Origin: Nocardia mikamii NBRC 108933
GTDB taxonomy: Bacteria; Actinomycetota; Actinomycetes; Mycobacteriales; Mycobacteriaceae
Length of the DNA: 64,000 bases
NCBI RefSeq assembly: GCF_001613505.1
Contig: NZ_BDCM01000003.1
Location: forward strand, 675,145-739,144
Direction of reading: 5' to 3'
In this document: positions 17,738 to 26,478 of the stretch, piece after piece
Position numbering within the stretch: position 1 is the first letter of the stretch
Layout of the letters: every line of letters begins with the position of its first letter
Translations under genes and position numbers: made by a program
The notes under the pieces: generated by a model
What the model was told of the DNA's origin: nothing
Databases searched by the model: none
Seen by the model: the letters and a program-made list of their open reading frames with translations, nothing else

Positions 17738-17770
17738 AAAAAGCCCCCACCCGGAATCCGGGTGGGGGCT
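17738..17770 (-). terminator. Intrinsic terminator of tRNA-Ser(CGA)
   Basis: On the minus strand a 13 bp GC-rich stem (17770-17758 with 17754-17742, AGCCCCCACCCGG) with a three-base loop is followed by a run of five T. It lies directly after the 3' end of the tRNA-Ser gene. On the plus strand the same hairpin could also stop the secreted-protein transcript. Confidence 0.85.
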
Positions 17771-17774
17771 GTGG

Positions 17775-17862
17775 CGGTGGCGGAGGGATTTGAACCCTCG
17801 GTGGGGGGTTACCCCACACACGCTTTCGAGGCGTGCTCCTTAGGCCGCTCGGACACGCCACC
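17775..17862 (-). tRNA. tRNA-Ser (anticodon CGA)
   Basis: 88 bases with acceptor GGTGGCG/CGCCACC, discriminator G, the long variable arm typical of serine tRNAs, the T-loop GGTTCAAATCC, and anticodon loop CTCGAAA giving anticodon CGA (codon UCG). CCA is not encoded. Confidence 0.95.
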
Positions 17863-17930
17863 GCAGGTGACTTTACCGGACGGACGGAGCGAAACCGAAA
17901 TCGGGTGGTCAGCGACATATGGAGCAGAGC

Positions 17931-18419
17931 TCAGCGGCGTTGAATGCGAAAGAAGTCGTCCAGAACGGCCGCACATTCGGCCTCGAGCACGCCCCCTCGA
18001 ACCTCGGGCCGATGGTTGAGGCGGCGGTCCCGCACCACGTCCCAGAGCGAGCCGACCGCACCGGTCTTGGGCTCCCAGGCGCCGAAGACGACGCGGCGGA
18101 CCCGGGCCAGGACCAGCGCTCCGGCGCACATCGTGCACGGCTCCAACGTCACCGCCAGCGTCGCGCCCTCGAGCCGCCAGCCGTCGCCGTACACTTGGGC
18201 GGCGCGGCGCAACGCCAGGATCTCCGCATGCGCGGTCGGATCGCCGAGCGCTTCCCGGGCGTTGCCGGCCCGGGCCAGTTCGCGGCCGTTCGCGTCGAAG
18301 ACGACCGCACCGACCGGGACGTCACGCGGGTCGGTCTGGGCCGCGGCGGCGAGCGCGGCCCGGACGAGATCCTCGTCTCCCGGAGGTGACCCCGGACTCG
18401 GCGCTGCCCCCGGACTCAA
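17931..18419 (-). CDS. tadA: tRNA-specific adenosine-34 deaminase TadA
   Basis: 162 residues from TTG 18419, which overlaps the stop of the upstream gene (TTGA), so the two are coupled. Zinc and catalytic motifs are complete: THAEILALR (His64, Glu66) and PCTMCAGAL (Cys95, Cys98). TadA converts A34 of tRNA-Arg(ACG) to inosine; that tRNA is itself encoded in this window at 31681-31753. The longer open frame upstream runs through the neighbouring gene and is not supported. Deaminase identity is sure; the exact start is less so, because no ATG or GTG is in range. Confidence 0.93.
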   Translation of the reverse strand: MSPGAAPSPGSPPGDEDLVRAALAAAAQTDPRDVPVGAVVFDANGRELARAGNAREALGDPTAHAEILALRRAAQVYGDGWRLEGATLAVTLEPCTMCAGALVLARVRRVVFGAWEPKTGAVGSLWDVVRDRRLNHRPEVRGGVLEAECAAVLDDFFRIQRR

Positions 18420-18952
18420 CGGTGCAGCTTGTCCAGAACCGCGGAGAATTCGTCGGCGAAGCCCAGCCGCTGCGCGACCATTCCCAGCTGTTCGTCCGGA
18501 TACAGATCGGTTTCCGCGAGGATCACGCTGAGCACCGGCTCGGGCAGGCCGAGGTCCGCCAGGACACCCAGATCGCCTTCCTCCCACGGATCGATCTCAT
18601 CCAGTTCGTCCGGATCGATATCGGGGACTTCGACATTCAGCGCGTCGAGCACCTCGACGGCGATGTCGTAATCGATCGCGGCGGTGGCGTCCGAGATCAG
18701 CAACCGGCTCCCGGTCGGACCCGGCCGCAGGACGATGAAGAATTCGTCGTCGACGTCCAGCAATCCGAATACCGCACCGGTGCTGCGCAGGGCGCGCAGT
18801 TCGTCCTCGGCCGCGGACAGACTCGACAACGCCGCGGCGCTGAGCGGGCTGCAGCGCCACGTGCTGTCTTCGCGGACGACCGCCACGGCGAACCCTTCCA
18901 CATCGTCGTAATCGTCCGACGCGGCCCTGTTCGTGCTCGAGCGCTGTGCCAT
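18416..18952 (-). CDS. tRNA adenosine deaminase-associated protein
   Basis: 178 residues from ATG 18952 (MAQRSSTNRAAS). It is acidic, with the conserved body DDVEGFAVAVVREDSTWRCSPLSAAALSSLSAAEDELRALRSTGAVFGLLDVDDEFFIVLRP and the C-terminal GLPEPVLSVILAETDLYPDEQLGMVAQRLGFADEF. This matches the actinobacterial family always found beside tadA (Rv3753c in M. tuberculosis), whose function is unknown. The stop overlaps the TadA start. It diverges from tyrA with 58 bp between the starts. Confidence 0.88.
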   Translation of the reverse strand: MAQRSSTNRAASDDYDDVEGFAVAVVREDSTWRCSPLSAAALSSLSAAEDELRALRSTGAVFGLLDVDDEFFIVLRPGPTGSRLLISDATAAIDYDIAVEVLDALNVEVPDIDPDELDEIDPWEEGDLGVLADLGLPEPVLSVILAETDLYPDEQLGMVAQRLGFADEFSAVLDKLHR

Positions 18953-19010
18953 GGCCGCAACGGTAGTCGGCTTCGGCGGAAATGTTGAAGTCGTATGCGA
19001 ATCTGATCCG

Positions 19011-19961
19011 ATGACAGGCGATCGGAATTCCTCGGTGTGCGTGCTGGGTACGGGTTTGATCGGCGGTTCGCTGCTGCGCGCGGCGGCCACGGCCGGCTAC
19101 CGGGCCTGGGGTTACAACCGGTCGGCTCCGGGTGCGCAGGCCGCCCGGTCCGACGGATTCGACGTCGAATCCGATATCGCGGCGGTGCTGTCCCGGGCCG
19201 CCGCCGACGAGGCGCTGATCGTGCTGGCGGTGCCGATGCCGGCCATCGATACCGTTCTCGCGGATGTGAAGACGTTCGCGCCCGATTGCCCGCTGACCGA
19301 TGTGGTGAGTGTGAAGCAACCGGTGCGCGCCGAGGTCCACCGGCAGGAACTGGGCGCGCGCTACGTCGGCGGACATCCGATGGCGGGGACCGCCGAATCC
19401 GGCTGGGCCGCATCGTCTCCCGATCTGTTTCGCGACGCGGCCTGGGCGGTCGGCGTGGACCCGGGCACCCGCGCCGAACCGTGGCTCCGGGTCGCGCGGC
19501 TGGCGCTGGACTGCGGTGCGATCGTGGTGCCGGTCCTGGCGGACGAACACGACCGCGCGGTCGCCCGCATCTCGCATCTGCCGCACGTGCTGGCCGAGGC
19601 GCTGGCGGTCGCGGGGGCCGCGGGGGGCGATCTGGCTCTGGGTCTGGCCGCCGGATCGTTCCGCGACGGCACCCGGGTCGCGGCGACCGCGCCCGAGCTG
19701 GTGCGCGCGATCTGCGAACCGAACGCGACCGCGCTCACCGAGGCGCTCGACGACGCGCTGCGCCTGCTCGAGGCCGCGCGCGACAGCCTGCGCGACGAGG
19801 GCACCCTCGGCGAACTGATCGACGCGGGCTACAGCGAACGCGACCGGTACGACACCCTGCGGCGCTGGGACATCACCGATATCCGCCCCGGCGATCAGGA
19901 TTGGCTGGAACGTTTGCGTGACGCGGGACGCCAGGGCGGCGTGATCCGCTCACTGGACTGA
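19011..19961 (+). CDS. tyrA: Prephenate dehydrogenase
   Basis: 316 residues from ATG 19011. The Rossmann motif GTGLIGGSLLRAA is at residues 14-26, followed by LTDVVSVKQPV, the substrate segment GGHPMAGTAESGWAA and HDRAVARISHLPHVLAEAL, all typical of TyrA. It oxidatively decarboxylates prephenate to 4-hydroxyphenylpyruvate with NAD, giving tyrosine after transamination. The aromatic aminotransferase gene pat at 32989 could carry out that last step. An open frame continues 26 codons upstream but overlaps the divergent gene. There is no ACT domain, so it is the short form. Confidence 0.93.
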   Translation: MTGDRNSSVCVLGTGLIGGSLLRAAATAGYRAWGYNRSAPGAQAARSDGFDVESDIAAVLSRAAADEALIVLAVPMPAIDTVLADVKTFAPDCPLTDVVSVKQPVRAEVHRQELGARYVGGHPMAGTAESGWAASSPDLFRDAAWAVGVDPGTRAEPWLRVARLALDCGAIVVPVLADEHDRAVARISHLPHVLAEALAVAGAAGGDLALGLAAGSFRDGTRVAATAPELVRAICEPNATALTEALDDALRLLEAARDSLRDEGTLGELIDAGYSERDRYDTLRRWDITDIRPGDQDWLERLRDAGRQGGVIRSLD

Positions 19962-19974
19962 GAACCGCGCGGAG

Positions 19975-20595
19975 TCAGACCCGTTCGGCGAGGCCCGGAT
20001 AGTCGAGGACGAATCCGTCGTCGTCGACGGTCACGGTCGCGCTCGACACCGGCGAGAGCACATGGATCCCGTCGGCGCCGCTGCTGTAGGTGAGGATCGC
20101 CTCCTGGACGAGCAGATCCGGAACCCGCACGTAGACAACCGGAACCTGTACGTCCTCCGTGGCATGCGCCAGACCGAAACGGCGAATCGGCAGGGTGTTG
20201 AAGAACGGGCTCAGCACCACGTCCACATCCAGCGCACCGCCGAACATGGACCGCACGTGGGTGCCGCCGGCATCGACGAGCCAGTAGTTCTCCTCGTCCC
20301 GGGCGATCGACGCATGCCGTTCGCCCGAGGCGACGGTGCTGCGCAGCGACAGCCGCTTCGTGCGTCCCACCTCGTCGGTGACCAGGTCGTAGGACGCGCT
20401 GAACGCGGGATGTTCACCGCAGCCCCCGGCGATGATACGACCGGAGGCGCGGATCCGGTTACCGGTGAGGACCACGCGGACCGATTCCATCCGGGACGCG
20501 TCGTGCGCGCGCCAGGTGAGCACCGCCGGCCAGCGGGGCGCCACGGCCGCGCTCGCCTGGGCGGTCTCGGAATTGCCCGGGGCTGGCTTACTCAC
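19975..20595 (-). CDS. Putative glycolipid-binding domain protein
   Basis: 206 residues from ATG 20595. Conserved features of the glycolipid-binding family (PF06475) are seen: LTWRAHDASRMESVRVVLTGNRIRASG, FSASYDLVTDE, YWLVDAGG, VVLSPFFNTLPIRRFGL, and PVVYVRVPDLLVQEAILTY. The family was named from structural likeness to lipid-binding proteins; its role is not established. No signal peptide is visible, so it is probably cytoplasmic. It is convergent with tyrA and follows no operon. Confidence 0.75.
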   Translation of the reverse strand: MSKPAPGNSETAQASAAVAPRWPAVLTWRAHDASRMESVRVVLTGNRIRASGRIIAGGCGEHPAFSASYDLVTDEVGRTKRLSLRSTVASGERHASIARDEENYWLVDAGGTHVRSMFGGALDVDVVLSPFFNTLPIRRFGLAHATEDVQVPVVYVRVPDLLVQEAILTYSSGADGIHVLSPVSSATVTVDDDGFVLDYPGLAERV

Positions 20596-20659
20596 CCCTC
20601 TACCGTAGGTGACAACCGGGCTTGCGGTGCGGTCGCGGCGCGCGAGTTGTTCACCTGCG

Positions 20660-22633
20660 CTACACCAGCGATTCGCGCCACGCGGTGTGCAGAGCCGCGA
20701 AACGTCCGGTCGACGCGATCAACTCCGCGGGCGTACCGTCCTCGACGATGCGCCCGGAATCCATCACCAGCACCCGGTCGGCGATGGCGACGGTCGACAA
20801 CCGATGCGCGATGATCACCGCGGTCCGCCCGCGCAGCACGGTCTCGAGCGCGCGCTGTACCTGCCGCTCGCCCGGAATGTCGAGGCTCGAGGTGGCCTCG
20901 TCCAGCACGATCACCGCGGGATCGGCCAGGAAGACCCGAGCGAAGGCGACGAGCTGGCGCTGACCGGCCGACAACCGCCCGCCGCGCTTGCGCACATCGG
21001 TGTCGAATCCGTCCGGCAGCGACATCACGAAGTCGTACAGTCCGACCGCGCGGGCCGCCGCGAACACCTCGGCGTCGGTGGCGTCGGGCCGGCCGAGCCG
21101 GATGTTGTCGGCGACCGAACCGGAGAACAGGTACGACTCCTGCGTCACCATCGCGATCGCACAGCGCAGATCCGCGTCGGCGATCGTGCGCAGGTCGATG
21201 CCGTCCAGCGACACCGTGCCCGACGAGGGGTCGTAGAACCGCGCGATCAGCTTGGCCAGGGTCGACTTTCCGGCACCGGTGGCACCGACCAGCGCGACGA
21301 TCTGGCCGGCCTCGACGGTGAGCGAGAATCGCGGCAGCACCGATCGCGCGGGGCGAGTCTCGGTGCCGGACACGTCGTCGCGGCTCGGGTAGCCGAAGAC
21401 GACATCCGTCAGGCGCAGTTCACCTCGCGCGCGCTCGAGCGGATGCGGGGCATCGGGTTCGGCCACGCTCGGCCGCTCCTCCAGCACGCCCGAGATCCGT
21501 TCCAGCGCGGCCGCCGCGGACTGGTAGGAGTTGAACACCTGGGCCAATTCGTCCAGCGGGCCGTAGAACTGCCGCAGGTACAGCAGGAATGCCGCGAGCA
21601 CACCGATTTCGGTGTGGCCGTGGATGACTCGCCACGCACCGACGACCAGGATGACGACGTTCGTCACATTGCTGATCAACCGGACCAGGCCGATGTAGGC
21701 CGCCATCCCGTGCAGCGCACTGATATTCGCGGCCCGGTATTCGGCATCGGAGTCGACCAGAATGGCCTGGTTGCGCCCCTCGCGCCGGAAGGCCTGCACC
21801 GCGCGGATTCCGCCCATGGTCTCGACGAAATGCACGACCACCTTCGCGATCGCGCCCCGGGTGCGGCGGTAGCCGGCGCGCTGGCGCCGCTGCGCCCAGC
21901 GCGTCACGAACACCAACGGGACGAAACCCAGCAGCACCACCGCGGCGAGCGGAATATCGAGCCACAGCAGGATCGCGGCGATCGTCACCACCGACAGCAC
22001 GGCACTCAGCGCGTCGTTGAGCGCACGCTCGAGCAGATCCTCGAGCGATTCCAGATCACTGGTGAGCCGCGCGACGATCTTGCCGGAGGTGTAGTTCTCG
22101 TGGAAATCGATCGAGAGCCGCTGCACGTGCGTGAAGACCCGCAGCCGCAGATCGAACAGCACCTGCTGGCTCAACCTGCCGGAGATGCGCAGGAAGAGGA
22201 AGGTCGTCACGCCGCCGAGCGCGGTGCAGCCCAGGATGCCGCCCACGGCCAGCGCCAGCGGCAACCAGTCACCGTCGAGCGCGCGCCCCACCCCGGTGTC
22301 GACGCCGTGGGCGACGAACAGCGGCGTCGCCACCAGGGCGGCATTGTCGATCACGATCAGCACCAGCGCGGCGACCGCCAACCGGCGGTAGGGCCGGATC
22401 AGCGACCACAGCAGGCGGCGCGACCGCGCCGCCAGGGCGAGATTGACCGCATCGGTCTGCTCGCCCTCCTCGGCCGCCACGCCCCGCCAGTCGGCCTCGC
22501 CCTCGGCGTCGACGTGGACGGCCACTGCGCCGACGGTCTCGCTATGGGCCGTAGCGTCCGGGCGGTCGGTGTTCGTGCCCACCCGGTCAGCGTTCGTGCG
22601 CGTAGCTGCGTCCTCGCTCGGGTTCTCCGGCAT
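20660..22633 (-). CDS. ABC exporter subunit, fused membrane and ATPase domains (second of pair)
   Basis: 657 residues from ATG 22633, chosen for its GGGAGG eight bases upstream; this overlaps the preceding gene by 47 bases. It has an ABC type I exporter membrane domain (residues about 75-370), then an ATPase with Walker A GATGAGKSTL, signature LSAGQRQLVAFARV, Walker B AVIVLDEATSSLD with the catalytic Glu, and H-loop AHRLST. With the upstream partner it probably forms a heterodimeric exporter of the BmrCD/TM287-288 type. The altered signature (LSAGQ) pairs with the partner's non-canonical Walker B in one degenerate site. The substrate is unknown. Confidence 0.92.
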   Translation of the reverse strand: MPENPSEDAATRTNADRVGTNTDRPDATAHSETVGAVAVHVDAEGEADWRGVAAEEGEQTDAVNLALAARSRRLLWSLIRPYRRLAVAALVLIVIDNAALVATPLFVAHGVDTGVGRALDGDWLPLALAVGGILGCTALGGVTTFLFLRISGRLSQQVLFDLRLRVFTHVQRLSIDFHENYTSGKIVARLTSDLESLEDLLERALNDALSAVLSVVTIAAILLWLDIPLAAVVLLGFVPLVFVTRWAQRRQRAGYRRTRGAIAKVVVHFVETMGGIRAVQAFRREGRNQAILVDSDAEYRAANISALHGMAAYIGLVRLISNVTNVVILVVGAWRVIHGHTEIGVLAAFLLYLRQFYGPLDELAQVFNSYQSAAAALERISGVLEERPSVAEPDAPHPLERARGELRLTDVVFGYPSRDDVSGTETRPARSVLPRFSLTVEAGQIVALVGATGAGKSTLAKLIARFYDPSSGTVSLDGIDLRTIADADLRCAIAMVTQESYLFSGSVADNIRLGRPDATDAEVFAAARAVGLYDFVMSLPDGFDTDVRKRGGRLSAGQRQLVAFARVFLADPAVIVLDEATSSLDIPGERQVQRALETVLRGRTAVIIAHRLSTVAIADRVLVMDSGRIVEDGTPAELIASTGRFAALHTAWRESLV

Positions 22634-24458
22634 CGAGCTCACCTCCCATCAATTCCCGGTAGCGCGAACAGGTTTCGAGTAGTCGTTCGTGGGGTCCGTC
22701 GGCGATGATGCGGCCCCCGTCGAGGACGGCGACCCGGTCCGCCCAGGCCGCGGTCGACGGACGGTGGGCCACCAGCAGCACGGTGGCTCCGGCCAGCGCC
22801 TCGCGCAGCCGCACCTGGACCTGCTCCTCGGTGCTCACGTCCAGGGCGGAGAGCGGGTCGTCCAGGACCACGATGTGCCCACCGGGGTGTTTCTGCCGGT
22901 CCAGCACGGCTCGGGCCAGCGCCAGCCGCTGCCGCTGACCGCCCGACAGACTCAGGCCCTGCTCCCCGATCCGGGTGTGCAGGCCCCACGGCAACTCGTC
23001 GACGAACCGCGCGGCGCAGGCCACCTCCAGTGCGGCGCGGATCCGGTCCTCGCCGGCGTCGGGATAGCCGAGGGTGATGTTCTCGCGCACGCTGGCCGAG
23101 AACAGCACCGGATCCTCGAAGGCCACCGAGACCTGCGACCGCAGATCCGACAGCCGCATCGAGCGCACATCGATCCCGTCGATCGTCACCGCGCCCGCCG
23201 CGACGTCGAACAGTCGCGGCACCAGTCCCAGCAGCGCCGACTTACCGCTTCCGGTGGCGCCGACCACCGCAACCGTCTCACCCGGCCGCAGCCGCAGCGA
23301 AATGTCGTGCAGCAGATCGCGATCGGCGTCCGGGAAGCGGAAACGCACCCGGTCGAACCGCAATTCGCCACGCAGCGGCTGCGGCGGGGCCACGGGATGT
23401 TCCGGATCGGTGATCTCGACGGGTGTGTCGATCACCTCCCAGAACCGTTGCGCCGCGGTGCGGGCGTGGTTCATCTCGGCCAGCAGGAATCCGAAGCCCA
23501 TGATCGGCCACTGCAGGTAGGTGGTCAGCGTGATGCCGGCCACCAGGGCGCCGACCGTCATCGCCTGTTCGGTGAGCAGATATCCGCCGATGGCGAGTGC
23601 GGCCGCGATACCCAACGCGGACAACGTGTTCAGCGCCGTCCACAGCCGCGCGGCCAACCGCACCTTCGCCAGCTCGAGGGATCGCAGTTCCCGCGCCTCG
23701 GCGCGGAACCGGCGACCGAACCACGGGCCGCGGCCGAACGCCTTCAGCACGCGGATACCCTGCGCGGACTCCTCGACCGTCGTGGCGAGATGCCCGGATT
23801 GGTCCTGCGCGCGACGCGAGGCGTGACCGTAGCCCTGTTCGAATTGCAGCGCGAGCAGCACGAGCGGAACCGCGATGAGCAATTCGATCAGCCCGATCTG
23901 CCAGCTCAGGACGAACAGCAGTGCCACCCCGACGCCCAGCGTCGCACTCAGCGACAGCAGCGACGGCGCGACGAAGGCGAAGAAGCGCCGCAGGGTGGAC
24001 ATGTCGGTGATCGCACGCGAGGTGAGCTGGCCCGACTCCATCCCGTCGTGCACGCCGACCGACAGCACCTGCAATCGCTGGAAGAGCTTGCCGCGCAAGG
24101 ACACCTCGAGCCGGCTCGCCGGCGCCGCGATGATCCATCGCCGCCACCACGAGGTGACCGTGCTGAGCACCGCCAGCCCCACCACCAGCCCGATCGGCAC
24201 CCAGATGCCGCCGAAATCCCGCTGCGCGATCGGGCCGTCGACGATCCGCGCGGTGACCAACGGCAACGCGATATCGCACAGCATGCCGAGCCCCGACAGC
24301 ACGGCACTGCCGAACAGCGCCGCCCGATAGGGCCGGATCTCCGGCCACAGACGCCGCAGCGAACCCGCGGCCGTCACTCGGGCGCCGAAGTTTTCGTCGA
24401 CCGTTCCGGTTCTGTCGTCCTCCGAATCGGATACGGTCTCCGTCGTAGCGACGGACAC
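22587..24458 (-). CDS. ABC exporter subunit, fused membrane and ATPase domains (first of pair)
   Basis: 623 residues from GTG 24458 with AAGGGGGAG upstream. It has a six-helix membrane domain, then an ATPase with Walker A GATGSGKSALLG, Q-loop VAFEDPVLFS, canonical signature LSGGQRQRLALARA, Walker B HIVVLDDPLSALD and H-loop AHRPST. The residue after the Walker B Asp is Asp, not the catalytic Glu, so one of the two ATP sites is predicted to hydrolyse poorly, as in known heterodimeric exporters. It is translated together with the downstream subunit (overlapping genes). It diverges from the DNA methylase gene. Confidence 0.92.
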   Translation of the reverse strand: MSVATTETVSDSEDDRTGTVDENFGARVTAAGSLRRLWPEIRPYRAALFGSAVLSGLGMLCDIALPLVTARIVDGPIAQRDFGGIWVPIGLVVGLAVLSTVTSWWRRWIIAAPASRLEVSLRGKLFQRLQVLSVGVHDGMESGQLTSRAITDMSTLRRFFAFVAPSLLSLSATLGVGVALLFVLSWQIGLIELLIAVPLVLLALQFEQGYGHASRRAQDQSGHLATTVEESAQGIRVLKAFGRGPWFGRRFRAEARELRSLELAKVRLAARLWTALNTLSALGIAAALAIGGYLLTEQAMTVGALVAGITLTTYLQWPIMGFGFLLAEMNHARTAAQRFWEVIDTPVEITDPEHPVAPPQPLRGELRFDRVRFRFPDADRDLLHDISLRLRPGETVAVVGATGSGKSALLGLVPRLFDVAAGAVTIDGIDVRSMRLSDLRSQVSVAFEDPVLFSASVRENITLGYPDAGEDRIRAALEVACAARFVDELPWGLHTRIGEQGLSLSGGQRQRLALARAVLDRQKHPGGHIVVLDDPLSALDVSTEEQVQVRLREALAGATVLLVAHRPSTAAWADRVAVLDGGRIIADGPHERLLETCSRYRELMGGELDAGEPERGRSYAHER

Positions 24459-24726
24459 AACACTCCCCCTTCGCCAGGTCGTCTTTCGCCGAATCGATCA
24501 CCGTCGCACCGCCCCGGCCCCCGACCGAGCGCGCGTACGAACTTCCAGATTGCCAGCGCTCCGGCCGCCCGCCAACCGATTTTCGACCGCTACGCGGCTG
24601 TGCGCATCGGACCGACATCACCCACTGATTGCTGACGTCGCCCACCTGCTCGAGTAACCTCCACACCCGGGCCCTTCGCGACCGCGCCGGTGCCCGACGG
24701 GGATTCGGGCGAAAGGACCACCGGCT

Positions 24727-25911
24727 GTGAACAACACGCGGATGGTCGGGTTGTTCGCCGGGATCGGGGGACTGGAACTCGGGCTCAACGCCCATGGTTG
24801 GCATACCGAATTGCTCTGCGAGATCGATCCGGGTGCGCGCGCGGTCCTGTCTGCCCGCTTTCCCGAGGTCGAAACACACGCTGATGTCACCCGCTTGCGC
24901 GCACTGCCCGCCGGGACCGAATTGGTGGCGGCCGGATTTCCCTGCCAGGACCTCTCGCAGGCGGGTCGGACGGCGGGGATCACCGGCGCGCGTTCGGGTC
25001 TGGTGGACGAGGTGTTCCGCCTGGTTCGCCGCAAGCGCGGTCCGCGCTGGCTGCTGATCGAGAACGTCCCGTTCATGCTGCAACTGGGGCGCGGGCAGGC
25101 GATGCGGCACATCACGGCCGCCTTGGAGGAGCTGGGCTATACCTGGGCCTACCGAGTGGTCGACGCGCGCGCGTTCGGGCTGCCGCAGCGGCGGCAGCGG
25201 GTGCTGATGCTGGCGTCGCGGTCGGAGGATCCGCGGCCGGTGCTGTTCGGAACCGATGCGGGGCCGCGCACGATCGGCGACCCCGAGGTGGATCCCTGCG
25301 GCTTCTACTGGACCGAGGGGGTGCGCGGACTGGGCTGGGCGGTGAATGCGGTGCCGACGTTGAAGGGCGGGTCGGGGCTCGGTATCGCCAGTCCGCCCGC
25401 GGTCCGATTGCCCGCAGGTGAGATCGTCACTCCCGGAATCACCGATGCCGAACGGCTGCAAGGCTTTTCCCACGACTGGACCGCGCCGGCACTGGCCGCG
25501 GCGGGGGTCCGTCCGGGACATCGGTGGAAGCTGGTCGGCAATGCGGTGAGTGTGCGGATGGCGTCGTGGATCGGATCCCGCTTGGCCGCGCCCGCCGACG
25601 GGGTGGCCGCGGAGTACGCGCCCCTGACCGCGCACCGCTGGCCGGCGGCGGCGTGGGGCCATGCCGGTAAGGCCTATCGGGTCCCGGTGTCGACGTGGCC
25701 GGTGCACGAGCCGTACGAGGATCTGCGCTGGTTCCTCGACGATGCCCGCCTGCTGTCGGCGCGTGCTACCGCGGGTTTCCTGCGCCGTGCCGCGCGCGGC
25801 ACGCTGCGCTTCCCTCCCGGCTTCATCACCGATATGGAAAACCACCTGATCCGCATGGGAGCTCTGCCGCGGGCGGGTGCGGATGTCACGTACGTCTCGG
25901 CGGCGGTGTGA
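24727..25911 (+). CDS. C5-cytosine DNA methyltransferase (Dcm family)
   Basis: 394 residues from GTG 24727 with GAAAGGA eight bases upstream. Motif I is LFAGIGGLELGL, motif IV GFPCQDLSQAG with catalytic Cys73, motif VI IENV (112-114), motif VIII QRRQR, and motif X LVGNAVSVRMASWIG. The target recognition region between VIII and IX is short (roughly residues 165-260), and a C-terminal stretch of about 100 residues follows motif X with no motif I recognise. It transfers methyl groups to cytosine C5 in a specific site. A Vsr nuclease gene follows 70 bp downstream. No restriction endonuclease gene is recognisable on either side. Confidence 0.93.
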   Translation: MNNTRMVGLFAGIGGLELGLNAHGWHTELLCEIDPGARAVLSARFPEVETHADVTRLRALPAGTELVAAGFPCQDLSQAGRTAGITGARSGLVDEVFRLVRRKRGPRWLLIENVPFMLQLGRGQAMRHITAALEELGYTWAYRVVDARAFGLPQRRQRVLMLASRSEDPRPVLFGTDAGPRTIGDPEVDPCGFYWTEGVRGLGWAVNAVPTLKGGSGLGIASPPAVRLPAGEIVTPGITDAERLQGFSHDWTAPALAAAGVRPGHRWKLVGNAVSVRMASWIGSRLAAPADGVAAEYAPLTAHRWPAAAWGHAGKAYRVPVSTWPVHEPYEDLRWFLDDARLLSARATAGFLRRAARGTLRFPPGFITDMENHLIRMGALPRAGADVTYVSAAV

Positions 25912-25981
25912 AGTGTCGAATCGGTCACCGAATCGGGCCCCGGGAACACCGGCCCGCCGGTGGACGCTGTAAGGGTTGTGC

Positions 25982-26398
25982 ATGAGTTCCGGCCGTCCCG
26001 TCACCGACGCGGTGACCAGTGCCCGGATGGCCCGGCAGCGTCGGACGGGGACCGCCCCGGAGACCGCGCTGCGTACCGAACTGCATCGGCGGGGCCTGCG
26101 TTATTTCGTGGACCGCGCTCCGCTTCCGGGTTTGCGCCGCCGCGCCGACCTGGTGTTTCCCCGCCGCAAGGTGGCGGTGTACGTGGACGGGTGTTTCTGG
26201 CATCGCTGCCCGCTACACGCCACGTATCCGAAGAACAACGCGCAGTGGTGGGCGGAGAAATTGGCCGGCAACGTGGCCCGCGACCGCGATACCGATGCGC
26301 GGCTCGCCGCCGCGGGCTGGCTGGTGGTGCGGGTGTGGGAACACGAGAATTCGGTCGCCGCCGCGGATCGAGTGCAGTCGGCTTTGTCGCAGCGATAG
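25982..26398 (+). CDS. vsr: Very short patch repair endonuclease
   Basis: 138 residues from ATG 25982 with AAGGG six bases upstream. Family motifs: MARQRRTGTAPETALRTELH, GLRYFVDRAPLPGLRRRADLVFP with the catalytic Asp, VAVYVDGCFWHRCPLH with the zinc and active-site Cys/His residues, YPKNNAQWWAEKLAGNVARD, and VVRVWEHEN. Vsr nicks 5' of the T in T:G mismatches that arise when 5-methylcytosine deaminates, starting repair to C:G. Its place right after a cytosine methylase fits: it limits the mutations the methylase causes. Confidence 0.93.
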   Translation: MSSGRPVTDAVTSARMARQRRTGTAPETALRTELHRRGLRYFVDRAPLPGLRRRADLVFPRRKVAVYVDGCFWHRCPLHATYPKNNAQWWAEKLAGNVARDRDTDARLAAAGWLVVRVWEHENSVAAADRVQSALSQR

Positions 26399-26478
26399 AC
26401 CATGATGGAAAGTGCAGCCGACATTGCAGCGGGAATCCGGCACATTCCGAACGTGGGCGATGACGTGAATCGAGGGCA

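Noticed and set aside
23278..26004. 908-residue minus-strand frame spanning an ABC gene, the methylase and beyond
   Set aside because: It is antisense to the methylase and in another frame of the ABC gene, with no motif of its own.
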